Shown here: in pieces, positions 16,449-23,979 of the stretch
Position numbering within the stretch: position 1 is the stretch's first letter
Layout of the letters: each line of letters opens with the position of its first letter
Assembly: GCA_945903635.1 (NCBI GenBank)
Contig: CAMDOT010000040.1
Coordinates: 1-33,928, forward strand
DNA: 33,928 nt
Reading direction: 5' to 3'
Origin: Rhizobium sp. Q54
GTDB taxonomy: Bacteria > Pseudomonadota > Alphaproteobacteria > Reyranellales > Reyranellaceae
Program-made: the position numbers and the translations under genes
The notes under the pieces: model-generated
The model's input: only the letters and a program-made list of their open reading frames with translations
Told to the model about the DNA's origin: nothing
The model's database searches: none

Positions 16449-16927
16449 TGAAAGTCTCCGCCCTCACCGGGAAGAACAACTACTTCGAGGACTTCACCGT
16501 CGGCGACGTGATGAAGCATGCCCGTGGCAAGACTGTGGAGCCGATGGAGCAGGTCTGGATCACCAACGTGACCATGAACACGGCCGAAGCCCACTTCAAC
16601 GAGCACCTGACCAAGTCCATGCCCTACGGGCAGCGCCTGGGCTTCGGCGGCGTCACCATCTCGATGTGCATCGGTCTTGCCGCCGAGGACACTGCCGAGA
16701 ACGCATTGATGGAACTCGGCATGGACAAGATACGCCTGAAAGGTCCGCTCCATCACGGCGACACGCTCTATTGCTACAGCGAGGTGCTAGAGAAGAAGGA
16801 TGCCAAACAGGCGGACGCCGGTGTCGTGCGCTTCAAGCACTACGGCGTGAATCAGGACGACAAGCACATCTTCGAAGGCGAGCGCACGGTTCTGATCAAG
16901 CGGCGCAGTCACTGGGGAGACAAGTGA
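16448..16927 (+). CDS. MaoC-like single-hotdog protein 2 (probable CoA-ester hydratase)
   Basis: 159-residue MaoC-family hotdog protein. The opening YFEDFTVGDVMKHARGKTVEP and the segment VTMNTAEAHFNEHL (about 38-51) resemble MaoC proteins found beside CitE-type lyases. The catalytic histidine is kept in AHFN while the aspartate position is Asn. RLGFGGVTISMCIGLAAED matches the substrate-pocket helix. I start it at the ATG overlapping the dehydrogenase stop (TGATG), with GGGAGGAA just upstream. A TTG one codon earlier is possible but unneeded. It probably hydrates the enoyl-CoA made by the neighbouring dehydrogenase, alone or as a heteromer with the first MaoC protein (inference). Confidence 0.85.
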   Translation: MKVSALTGKNNYFEDFTVGDVMKHARGKTVEPMEQVWITNVTMNTAEAHFNEHLTKSMPYGQRLGFGGVTISMCIGLAAEDTAENALMELGMDKIRLKGPLHHGDTLYCYSEVLEKKDAKQADAGVVRFKHYGVNQDDKHIFEGERTVLIKRRSHWGDK

Positions 16928-18150
16928 GCGACGAGGCTCCACTCGGTGCCTTGGACGGAGTCCGCATCGTCGATCTCACCCAGATGCTGGCGGGTCCTTA
17001 TTGCACCATGCTGCTGGCGGACCAGGGCGCGGAGATCATCAAGGTCGAGCCACTCGACGGCGATCACACGCGCATCATCGGCCCCTATCATGCCGACGAT
17101 CAGTTGAAGGCCTTCGGCGGCTACTTCGCCTCGGTCAACCGCAACAAGCATTCGATTGCCATCGACCTGAAGCAGCCGCAGGGCCGCGACCTGGTGATGA
17201 AACTCTGCGAGAACGCCGACGCCGTGGTTGAAAATTACCGCGGCGGTGTCATGGACCGGCTCGGCCTCTCCTACGAGGCGCTGCACGAGCGCAACCCCAA
17301 GCTGGTCTATGCCACGATCCGCGGCTTCGGCGACCAGCGCACCGGCAAGAGCCCCTACGCCGACTGGCCAGCCTACGACGTCATCTCGCAGGCCATGGGG
17401 GGCATCATGGCCATCACCGGCCCGGACAAAGACACGCCGATGAAGGTCGGTCCAGGCGTCGGTGATCTCGTGCCGGCAATCACCTGTGCCTTCGGCATCG
17501 TCTCGGCGATCTTCCGCGCCCACAAGACCGGCAAGGGCCAGTTCGTCGACGTCGGCATGGTCGACGCCATCCTGGCGCTCTGCGAACGTGTCATGCACCA
17601 GCACTCCTATCTCGGCTCGCTGCCGGTTCCGGAGGGCAACCATCATCCGCTGCTTTGCCCATTCGGCATGTTTCCCGCCAAGGACGGCTTCGTCACCATC
17701 GCCGCCCATGCCGACCAGCATTTCCCCATTCTCTGCCGCCTGATTGGCAAGCCCGAGATGGCAGCCGACCCGCGCTTCATCGACGTGCAGAGCCGCCGCG
17801 CCCACCAGGACGCGATCATCGGCGTCGTCTCCGACTTCACACGCCAGCGCACCAAGCAGGAACTGCTGAATCATCTCGGCGGCCAGGTGCCTTTTTCGCC
17901 CGTCTACAACGTACGCGACATCGTGGCCGACCCGCACTTCGCGGCCAGGGAGATGCTCGTGTCCGTGCCCCATCCCGGTCTCGACCACGAGGTGCTGCTG
18001 GCCGGCGTGGCGATCAAGATGACCGAGACCCCTGGCCGCGTGCGCCATCGCGCCCCCTTGCTGGGGGAGCATACGGACCGTTATCTGACTGAACTCGGCC
18101 TCGGTGGCGCGGAAATTGCGCACCTAAGGGCTGAAAAGATCGTTGCCTGA
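16924..18150 (+). CDS. CaiB/BaiF family type III CoA-transferase (second copy)
   Basis: 408-residue CoA-transferase, complete by family length. It begins DGVRIVDLTQMLAGPYCT and shows LLADQGAEIIKVEPLDGDHT, VNRNKHSIAIDL (71-82), VVENYRGGVMDRLGL and, aligned with Asp169 of formyl-CoA transferase, D181 in VGDLVPAI. The start is GTG within a GTGA overlap with the MaoC stop, preceded by GGGGAGA; the longer open frame upstream is in a different gene's shadow. It resembles the role of Ict (succinyl-CoA:itaconate) or Mct (mesaconyl-CoA C1-C4) in pathways where CaiB, MaoC and CitE-type enzymes work together. It differs clearly from the other CaiB protein at 7647-8825, so the two are not recent duplicates. 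Confidence 0.9.
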   Translation: MSDEAPLGALDGVRIVDLTQMLAGPYCTMLLADQGAEIIKVEPLDGDHTRIIGPYHADDQLKAFGGYFASVNRNKHSIAIDLKQPQGRDLVMKLCENADAVVENYRGGVMDRLGLSYEALHERNPKLVYATIRGFGDQRTGKSPYADWPAYDVISQAMGGIMAITGPDKDTPMKVGPGVGDLVPAITCAFGIVSAIFRAHKTGKGQFVDVGMVDAILALCERVMHQHSYLGSLPVPEGNHHPLLCPFGMFPAKDGFVTIAAHADQHFPILCRLIGKPEMAADPRFIDVQSRRAHQDAIIGVVSDFTRQRTKQELLNHLGGQVPFSPVYNVRDIVADPHFAAREMLVSVPHPGLDHEVLLAGVAIKMTETPGRVRHRAPLLGEHTDRYLTELGLGGAEIAHLRAEKIVA

Positions 18151-18161
18151 GGAGATTTGAC

Positions 18162-19079
18162 ATGACCGACCGCCCTCCCCGTCGCCCACGCCGCGTCCAG
18201 CTTTCGACCCCCGGCTCCAGCGAGAAGATGATCCAGAAGGCGTCCGAGTCGAAGGCCGACCACGTCTTTCTCGACCTCGAGGATGCCGTCGCCCCCAGCC
18301 AGAAGCGTGACGCCCGCAAGAAGATCATCGAGGGCCTGAAGACGCTCAACTGGAAGGGCAAGACGCGCTGCGTGCGGATCAACGATCTCACCACCGAGTA
18401 TGCCTACGAGGACATCATCGAGATCGTCGAGGGCGCCGGCGAGCATCTCGACACCATCATGATGACCAAGGTCATGACGCCGGCCGACGTGCTGTTCGCC
18501 GACAAGCTGCTGTTCCAGATGGAGAAGAAGCTGAAGCTCAAGCGCCGCATCGGCCTCGAAGCCCTGATCGAGGAGGTCGAAGGCATGCAGAACGTCGATG
18601 CCATCGCCAAGAGCACGCCTCGTCTCGAGTGCCTGGTGTTCGGCATGGGCGACTTCTCGGCCTCGATGGGCGTCACCAACAAGAATGTCGGCGAGAACGA
18701 TGGCTATCCGGGCGACATCTGGCACTACGCCCGCTTCCGCCTGATCATGGCCTGCCGCGCCGCCGGCATCGATCCGGTCGACGGGCCGTTCGCCGATTTC
18801 AAAAATCCCGAGGTCTACCGCGAGGAGTGCAGGCGCTCGATGATCCTGGGTTGCGTCGGCACGTGGGCGATCCATCCCTCGCAGATCGACGTCGCGCTCG
18901 ACGTCTACTCGCCCAAGCCCGAGGACATCGCCCGCGCCCGCATGCTCGAGAAGGCCTATGCCGAGGCCGAGGCCAAGGGCCTGGGCGCCATCAACATCGA
19001 CGGCATCATGGTCGACGTGGCCTCTATCCGAATTCTGCGCAACACTATCCTGAACAAGGCCGATCTCTACGGGATGTAA
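18162..19079 (+). CDS. HpcH/HpaI-CitE family CoA-ester lyase, malyl-CoA/beta-methylmalyl-CoA lyase type
   Basis: Mg-dependent lyase that splits (or condenses) a beta-hydroxyacyl-CoA, such as malyl-CoA, beta-methylmalyl-CoA or citramalyl-CoA. The 305 residues show RRVQLSTPGSS, VFLDLEDAVAPSQK (about 35-48, with metal and CoA-site acids), a GLEALIEEVEGM segment carrying the catalytic-site glutamates, MGDFSASMG, DGPFADF and GTWAIHPSQI. The last three are shared with Rhodobacter Mcl1. It could equally be a thioesterase like Mcl2, or a citramalyl-CoA lyase. It has a GAGGAG ribosome site and lies 11 bp after the CoA-transferase. In the operon it is the natural last step, giving an acyl-CoA plus glyoxylate or pyruvate. 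Confidence 0.87.
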   Translation: MTDRPPRRPRRVQLSTPGSSEKMIQKASESKADHVFLDLEDAVAPSQKRDARKKIIEGLKTLNWKGKTRCVRINDLTTEYAYEDIIEIVEGAGEHLDTIMMTKVMTPADVLFADKLLFQMEKKLKLKRRIGLEALIEEVEGMQNVDAIAKSTPRLECLVFGMGDFSASMGVTNKNVGENDGYPGDIWHYARFRLIMACRAAGIDPVDGPFADFKNPEVYREECRRSMILGCVGTWAIHPSQIDVALDVYSPKPEDIARARMLEKAYAEAEAKGLGAINIDGIMVDVASIRILRNTILNKADLYGM

Positions 19080-19088
19080 GCCGACACC

Positions 19089-20267
19089 ATGAAACGCGCG
19101 ATCATCCCTGTGGCCAGCATGCTGGCCATCCAGGTGATGGTCTCGATCAGCGTGCTGTCGCTCTCGGTCATGATGCCCGCCGTCGCCAGGGATCTGGCGA
19201 TCGATCCAAAGCTTGTCGGCATTTTCACCGCCATCATCTATGCCGTCGCGGCCGTCATGGCGTTGGCGGCGGCGGGACCGATCGTGCGGTTGGGCGCGGT
19301 CCGCGTCTGCCAGGCAGCACTTCTCATGGCCGCGGTCGGCCTCGCCCTCAATGCCATGGCTCTGGTCGCCGCGACCGTCTTGGCCGTGGCCTTCATCGGC
19401 GCCGCCCAGGGGCCGATCAATCCGGCGTCGGCGCATGTGCTGGCCCAGCGCGTGCCGCGTGAATGGTTCGGCATGGTGTTTTCCATCAAGCAGACCGGCG
19501 TGCCGATCGGCTTCGCTCTGGCGGGGCTGATCTTCCCTTTTCTACTGGGTTGGGTGGGCTGGCAGGGCGCCAGCCTGGTCGCGGCAGGTGCGGCGGTTCT
19601 CGCCGCCCTCCTGATCGAGCCGCTGCGTTCCAGTCTGGACGTGAGCGCCACGGCAGGCAGGCCGCAGACCAGTATCCTGCGTTCTATCCGCTTCGTGCTG
19701 GGCCACGCGCAGCTTCGCGTCCTGGGCTGGTCCGCCTTCGTCTATGTAATCGCCCAGCACACTTTCACCTTCTATCTCGTGACCTACCTCTATGAGCATT
19801 GCGGGCTCAGCATCGCGCGCGCGGGCTTCGTGCTGGCGGCCTCGCAGCTCGTTGGAACAGGAGTGCGCCTGTTGAGCGGCGGCATGGGTGACCGGGTGCC
19901 GCGCATGCAGCTGCTGGGATGGACGGGCGTGCTGATGACCGTGGGCTGCGTCGCCACCGGCTTGCTGGAGGCCGACACGCCTTTCTGGCTGATCACCCTG
20001 GTGGTGGTGGCCTATGGCGCGGTCGTCATCAGCTGGAACGGGACCTCGCAGGCGGAATTCGCCCATCTCGCGCCGCCCGGTGAGACCGCTGCCGTCGCTG
20101 CCGTGCAGACGGCACTCGCCTTCTCCGGCGCCGTATTCGGTCCGCCGATCTTCGCCTTGATCGCCGCTATCGCCAGCTATCGCATGGCCTTCTTCTTCGT
20201 GGCGGCCTGCGTGCTTATCGCGGCCGTCTGGCAGATCGCAGCGGCGCGACGGCCGCTCGCCGCCTAG
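19089..20267 (+). CDS. Major facilitator superfamily transporter
   Basis: 392-residue inner-membrane carrier with about twelve hydrophobic helices in two halves. There is no signal sequence beyond the first helix (MKRAIIPVASMLAIQVMV). The loop between helices 2 and 3 (GPIVRLGAVRV) and the segment FSIKQTGVPIGFALAGL on helix 5 are typical of MFS anion and dicarboxylate carriers. GDRVPR marks the equivalent loop in the second half. It begins nine bases after the lyase gene and is the last of the operon, so it probably takes up the pathway substrate. Its stop shares the palindrome CTAG with the stop of the convergent binding-protein gene, leaving no room for a separate terminator. Confidence 0.9.
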   Translation: MKRAIIPVASMLAIQVMVSISVLSLSVMMPAVARDLAIDPKLVGIFTAIIYAVAAVMALAAAGPIVRLGAVRVCQAALLMAAVGLALNAMALVAATVLAVAFIGAAQGPINPASAHVLAQRVPREWFGMVFSIKQTGVPIGFALAGLIFPFLLGWVGWQGASLVAAGAAVLAALLIEPLRSSLDVSATAGRPQTSILRSIRFVLGHAQLRVLGWSAFVYVIAQHTFTFYLVTYLYEHCGLSIARAGFVLAASQLVGTGVRLLSGGMGDRVPRMQLLGWTGVLMTVGCVATGLLEADTPFWLITLVVVAYGAVVISWNGTSQAEFAHLAPPGETAAVAAVQTALAFSGAVFGPPIFALIAAIASYRMAFFFVAACVLIAAVWQIAAARRPLAA

Positions 20268-21217
20268 GGTTCCTTCATTCCCGCGAGCGTCACGACCTCG
20301 CCCCACTTGCGGATCTCGCTCTCCTGGAACGCAGCGAGCTCTTCCGGCGACCCAGGAAAAACGACGCCCAGGGTCGTACGCATCAGGTTTCCATAGGCCT
20401 CCGAAAGGACCGCCTCGCGGATCAGCCGGTTCAGCTTGTCGATGATCGGTCGAGGCGTGCCGGCCGGCACATAGGCGGCGTTCCAAGGCTGCGATGCGTA
20501 ACCCGGCAGGCCGCTCTCGGCCACGGTCGGGAACTGCTCGAGGCCGGGATAGCGCTGCGGGCTGGTCACTGCCAGGCCACGCGCTCGGCCGTCCCTCACC
20601 GGCGGCAGACCCGTGGTGAAGTCGCTGAAGGTGACGTCGATGCGGCCGCCCAGCAGGTCGGCGATGACCTGTGGTTGAGCCTTGTAGGGCACGCCCAGCA
20701 GGTCGACCTTGGCCATGATCTTGAACAGCTCCGCGGCACCGCGAGCCGAACCGTTGCCGCTCCCGAAGGTGAGCTTGCCGGGCTGCGCACGGGCGAGCGC
20801 GATGAAATCAGCGATCGACTTCACCGGCAGGTCGTTGCGCACCATGACGATCTGGGCGCCGCGCGACAGGCCGCTCACCGGCGCGAAGCTCTTCACCGGA
20901 TCGTAGCTCAGGTTCTTGTAGACGTGCTGGTTGATCGCCTGCGTCGTCTGCGTCGTCACAAAGACGGTGTAGCCGTCAGGCGCCGCCATGGCGGCCGCCT
21001 GGGCGCCGATCTGGCCTTCGGCGCCCGCCCTGTTCTCGACGACCACGCTCTGGCCGGTGCGGCTCGACAATTCGGAAGCGAGGACGCGCGCCACCGTGTC
21101 CGTCGCCGTTCCCGGCCCGAACGGTGCAATGATTCGAATGGGCCTGCTCGGATAGTCTTGAGCGGCAGCGGACAGGCTGAACGTTATTCCGACCAGCAGG
21201 CTTGTGATAAATCGCAT
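20264..21217 (-). CDS. Bug/TctC family periplasmic solute-binding protein, orphan
   Basis: 317-residue binding protein of the tripartite tricarboxylate transporter type. It starts with a signal peptide (MRFITSLLVGITFSLSAAA, cleaved before QDYPSRP). It then shows the Bug landmarks YPSRPIRIIAPFGPGTATDTVARVL, VVENRAGAEGQIGA, ALARAQPGKLTFGSGNGS and LPGYASQPWNAAYVPAGTPR. These proteins bind small carboxylates such as citrate, nicotinate or C4-C5 dicarboxylates. No TctA or TctB gene is in the window, which is common for the expanded Bug families. It points at the convergent MFS gene and overlaps it by four bases, and could work as a sensor or ligand carrier for the same substrates (inference). Confidence 0.92.
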   Translation of the reverse strand: MRFITSLLVGITFSLSAAAQDYPSRPIRIIAPFGPGTATDTVARVLASELSSRTGQSVVVENRAGAEGQIGAQAAAMAAPDGYTVFVTTQTTQAINQHVYKNLSYDPVKSFAPVSGLSRGAQIVMVRNDLPVKSIADFIALARAQPGKLTFGSGNGSARGAAELFKIMAKVDLLGVPYKAQPQVIADLLGGRIDVTFSDFTTGLPPVRDGRARGLAVTSPQRYPGLEQFPTVAESGLPGYASQPWNAAYVPAGTPRPIIDKLNRLIREAVLSEAYGNLMRTTLGVVFPGSPEELAAFQESEIRKWGEVVTLAGMKEP

Positions 21218-21311
21218 AGCCGAATACTACGCCTCGCCCAGCCCAAGCGATAGAGTCGGTACTTTCCATTCGGTGACGAAATTACCACCGCTCCTCTGGT
21301 CGACCGCAGCC

Positions 21312-21351
21312 GGGTGGCCTATGTGAAGCCGAGCCACCCAGGAGGCCACCC
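21312..21351 (+). promoter_or_regulatory. Mutually exclusive hairpins at the VOC gene ribosome site
   Basis: GGGTGGCC (21312-21319) can pair either with GCCACCC at 21333-21339 or with GGCCACCC at 21344-21351, which ends at the base before the ATG. The second pairing would bury part of the AGGAGG ribosome site (21340-21345), while the first leaves it free. This is seen in the sequence. That it controls translation is inference, and the repeat may be chance in a GC-rich leader. Confidence 0.35.
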
Positions 21352-21849
21352 ATGATCAAGGGTCTGCATCACAATGCCTACCGCTGCCGCGACTCCGAGG
21401 AAACCCGTCGCTTCTACGAGGATTTCCTTGGCCTGCCGCTCGTCCATACGCTGAAGATCGAGCAGACCAAGACCGGTCGTGAGACCGGCGTGCTGCACAC
21501 CTTCTTCCAGCTCGACGACGGCTCATGTCTCGCCTTCTTTGAGGCGCCGGACATGCCGTTCGAGTTCAAGGAGCAGCACGACTTCGACCTGCACATCGCG
21601 CTGGAGGTCGAGCCCGAGGCGCTCGACAAGATGATGGCCAAGGGCAAGGCCCAGGGCCGCGAAGTCCGGGGCGTCTCGGACCACCACTTCATCCGCTCGA
21701 TCTACTTCCGCGACCCCAACGGCTACGTGATCGAATTGGCAGCCAAGGTACCCGGCAAGGAAAGTGCGATGGACCCGAAGAAGAGCCATGCACGCGACAT
21801 CCTGAACAGCTGGCAGACCGACAAGCGCCAGCCGGCGAAGGTGGCGTAG
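21352..21849 (+). CDS. VOC (glyoxalase/dioxygenase) family protein
   Basis: 165 residues with one complete vicinal-oxygen-chelate unit pair. IKGLHHNAYRCRDSEETRRFYEDFLGLPL is the standard first strand-helix, and H7, H80 (in DLHIALEV) and the Glu in YFRDPNGYVIEL near residue 127 would give the H-H-E metal triad. Acting as a cytoplasmic lyase, epimerase or dioxygenase is possible; the sequence does not decide. It has an AGGAGG ribosome site about six bases from the ATG. The C-terminal tail (KKSHARDILNSWQTDKRQPAKVA) is charged and outside the fold. Just after the stop another frame reads a Lys-rich piece that looks like a lost extension. The gene is convergent with the hydrolase gene that follows. 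Confidence 0.82.
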   Translation: MIKGLHHNAYRCRDSEETRRFYEDFLGLPLVHTLKIEQTKTGRETGVLHTFFQLDDGSCLAFFEAPDMPFEFKEQHDFDLHIALEVEPEALDKMMAKGKAQGREVRGVSDHHFIRSIYFRDPNGYVIELAAKVPGKESAMDPKKSHARDILNSWQTDKRQPAKVA

Positions 21850-21898
21850 AGAAAAAGAAGGACGGCGTCTAGAAGGCCAAGCCGGCCAACGGCGTGCC

Positions 21899-21926
21899 GC
21901 AGTGAACTAGCCGAAGTGAACTAGCC
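21899..21926. repeat. 14-bp tandem duplication between convergent genes
   Basis: Two adjacent 14-base units, GCAGTGAACTAGCC and GAAGTGAACTAGCC, differ at one base. The second unit contains the stop codon (as CTA on the plus strand) of the dienelactone-hydrolase-like gene. It looks like a small slip duplication in the short gap between the two gene ends. Confidence 0.75.
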
Positions 21927-22661
21927 CAGTCGCCGCCGATAGAGCGCGATCAGCCGCTCCCAGTGGCGCTCCGCCGCCGGCTTGTCGTAGCACCAGCGCT
22001 GCGGGAAGGCGAAGCCGTGATGGACGCCCATCTGGATTTCCAGTTCGCCCGCATTGCCTGATTTGTCGAACAGTTCCTTCAGCTTCTTGACCATGTCCGG
22101 CGGCGCCAGCTCGTCGTGTTCGGCGCAGGAGATGTAGAGCTCGCCTTTGGTCTTGCCGAGATTGAGATGCGGACTCTCGACCGCGTCGCTCACGAGCCAA
22201 GTGCCATAGAATGAGGCGGCGGCGGCGACCCGGTCGGGATAGCGCGCCGCAGCGGCCAGCGAATAGGGTCCACTCATGCAATAGCCGTGGGTGCCCACCG
22301 GCCCCTTCTTGGCGGCCTTCTGCTGGTCGGCGAAGGCAATCATCGTGGCGACATCGTCCATCACCGGGGGAATGGTCATCTTGGTGCGCACGGCGCGCAT
22401 CCGCCCGTGGTCTTCGCTGCCATGCTTCAGCACGTCGGGTCCGTATTTCGTATCGCGGCCGGCGCGGTAATAGAGATTCGGCAGCATCACGTAGTAGCCC
22501 GACGTCGCGAGGCGACGCGCCATGTCGTGCAGTTCCTCGCGGATGCCCGGCGCATCCATCAGCAGGAGCACCGGCGGATACGGTCCGCCGCGTTCCGGAT
22601 GGCAGATGAAAGTCTCCATCGCGCCGTCCTTGGTCGCGATATCGAGAGTCTGTTCGAGCAT
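21921..22661 (-). CDS. Dienelactone hydrolase family alpha/beta hydrolase
   Basis: 246-residue cytoplasmic hydrolase. The nucleophile elbow is GYCMSG with Cys128, as in dienelactone hydrolases where Cys replaces the usual Ser. The acid is probably the Asp in SCAEHDELAPP and the base the second His in VHHGFAFP, completing a Cys-Asp-His triad. The N-terminal AMETFICHPE and VLLLMDAPGIREELHDMARRLA match the family. I start it at MLEQTL, nine bases after an AGGAGGA ribosome site. An ATG nine codons further upstream lies before that site and is less likely. It may hydrolyse a lactone or ester, but nothing ties it to a ring-cleavage pathway here. It is divergent from the LivK-type gene. Confidence 0.87.
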   Translation of the reverse strand: MLEQTLDIATKDGAMETFICHPERGGPYPPVLLLMDAPGIREELHDMARRLATSGYYVMLPNLYYRAGRDTKYGPDVLKHGSEDHGRMRAVRTKMTIPPVMDDVATMIAFADQQKAAKKGPVGTHGYCMSGPYSLAAAARYPDRVAAAASFYGTWLVSDAVESPHLNLGKTKGELYISCAEHDELAPPDMVKKLKELFDKSGNAGELEIQMGVHHGFAFPQRWCYDKPAAERHWERLIALYRRRLG

Positions 22662-22700
22662 TTGGGTGATTCCTCCTATTTGCAGCATGCCAGCACCTTG

Positions 22701-22728
22701 CTAGGTTTCACACAACAAGAAAGCCTAG
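22701..22728 (+). promoter_or_regulatory. Hairpin or operator-like inverted repeat before the LivK-type gene
   Basis: CTAGGTTTC (22701-22709) pairs with GAAA and CCTAG (22719-22728) through nine base pairs with one bulged G and a nine-base loop. It ends against the GGGAG ribosome site and lies in the 75 bp between divergent genes. It could act as a leader hairpin or as a dyad operator. The structure is visible; the function is a guess. Confidence 0.4.
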
Positions 22729-22736
22729 GGAGCGAA

Positions 22737-23957
22737 ATGATGAAGCGTCTTATGTTCTGCGGCGCGGCGCTTGCCGTCGCGGCATGGTCGGCATCTGCGC
22801 CGGCTCAGCAAATGACCGACGGCGTGGTGAAGCTGGGTGTGCTTACCGACATGTCGAGCCTCTACTCCGACATCAACGGTCCTGGCGCCGTCATCGCCGT
22901 GCAGATGGCGATCGAGGATTTCGGTGGCAGCGTCGGGGGCAAGAAGATCGAGATGGTCCAGGCCGACGTCCAGAACAAGGCCGACGTGGCCGCGACAATT
23001 GCCGGCCGCTGGTTCGACACCGAGCAGGTCGACGTGATCCTGGGCACCGGTGCATCGTCCTCATCGATCGCGACGTCGCGCGTCGCCGCCGACAAGAAGA
23101 AGATCTATCTCGCCACCGATCCGGCGTCGTCGGACCTCACCGGTAAGCTCTGCAACGCCTATACCGTGCACTGGACCTACGACACCTTCGCGCTGGCCAA
23201 CGGCACCGGCTCGGCAGTCGTCAAGGCCGGCGGGAAGAGCTGGTTCTTCCTTACCGCCGACTATGCCTTCGGCTACGCCCTGCAGCGCGACGTCGCCAAC
23301 GTCGTCATCAAGAACGGCGGCAAGGTGCTGGGCGAGGTCAGGCATCCAATCAACACCAACGACTTCTCGTCGTTCCTGCTGCAGGCCCAGGCCTCCAAGG
23401 CGCAGATCATCGGTCTCGCCAATGCCGGCGGCGACACCATCAACTCGATCAAGCAGGCTTCCGAGTTCGGCATCGTCAAGGGCGGCCAAAAACTGGCCGG
23501 CCTGCTGGTCTTCATCTCCGATGTGCACTCCCTCGGGCTGGACCGCGCGCAAGGCCTCAGCCTCACCGAGGCATTCTACTGGGATCTCAACGACAAGACG
23601 CGCGCCTTCTCCAATCGCTTTGCCGCCAAGAACAACGGCAAGATGCCGACCAGCATCCAGGCGGGCTTCTATTCTGCCGCACTGCAGTACCTGAATGCCA
23701 TCAAGGCCGCCAACACCGACAATAGCGACGCGGTGATGGTCAAGCTCAAGGAGATCAAGTGGGACGATCCGGTCTTCGGTTTGAGCTACATCCGTGCCGA
23801 TGGCCGCAAAATGCACAACATGTACCTGTTCGAGGTCAAGAAGCCCTCGGAATCCAAGGGCGCCTACGACTACTACAAGCTGATCTCGACGATGTCCGGC
23901 GAGGAGGCGTTCCGTCCAATGGACCAGGGCGAATGCCCGCTGGTGAAGAAGAACTGA
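22737..23957 (+). CDS. Branched-chain amino-acid-type (LivK-like) periplasmic binding protein
   Basis: 406-residue type I periplasmic binding protein of HAAT transporters. It has a signal peptide (MMKRLMFCG, then a hydrophobic core to SAPAQQ, cleaved near residue 24). Then come VVKLGVLTDMSSLYSDINGPGAVIAVQMAIEDFGG, VLGTGASSSSIATSRVAADKKKIYLA (the ligand-contact loop), and a WFFLTADYAFGYAL hinge region. The fold starts at the first of two tandem ATGs, five bases from GGGAG. No permease or ATPase is adjacent. The livGHM genes at the other end of the window could use it, but they lie some 18 kb away, so the pairing is speculative. It is followed after 22 bp by the beta-propeller gene. In relatives the ligands are often aromatic or short carboxylates. 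Confidence 0.92.
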   Translation: MMKRLMFCGAALAVAAWSASAPAQQMTDGVVKLGVLTDMSSLYSDINGPGAVIAVQMAIEDFGGSVGGKKIEMVQADVQNKADVAATIAGRWFDTEQVDVILGTGASSSSIATSRVAADKKKIYLATDPASSDLTGKLCNAYTVHWTYDTFALANGTGSAVVKAGGKSWFFLTADYAFGYALQRDVANVVIKNGGKVLGEVRHPINTNDFSSFLLQAQASKAQIIGLANAGGDTINSIKQASEFGIVKGGQKLAGLLVFISDVHSLGLDRAQGLSLTEAFYWDLNDKTRAFSNRFAAKNNGKMPTSIQAGFYSAALQYLNAIKAANTDNSDAVMVKLKEIKWDDPVFGLSYIRADGRKMHNMYLFEVKKPSESKGAYDYYKLISTMSGEEAFRPMDQGECPLVKKN

Positions 23958-23979
23958 GCCGAATCGGGAGGACCGCAAT

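Noticed and set aside
7647..18150. The two CaiB genes as a recent duplication
   Set aside because: Their sequences differ throughout, including around the catalytic Asp (ADVGAGL versus GDLVPAI), so they are distant paralogues.
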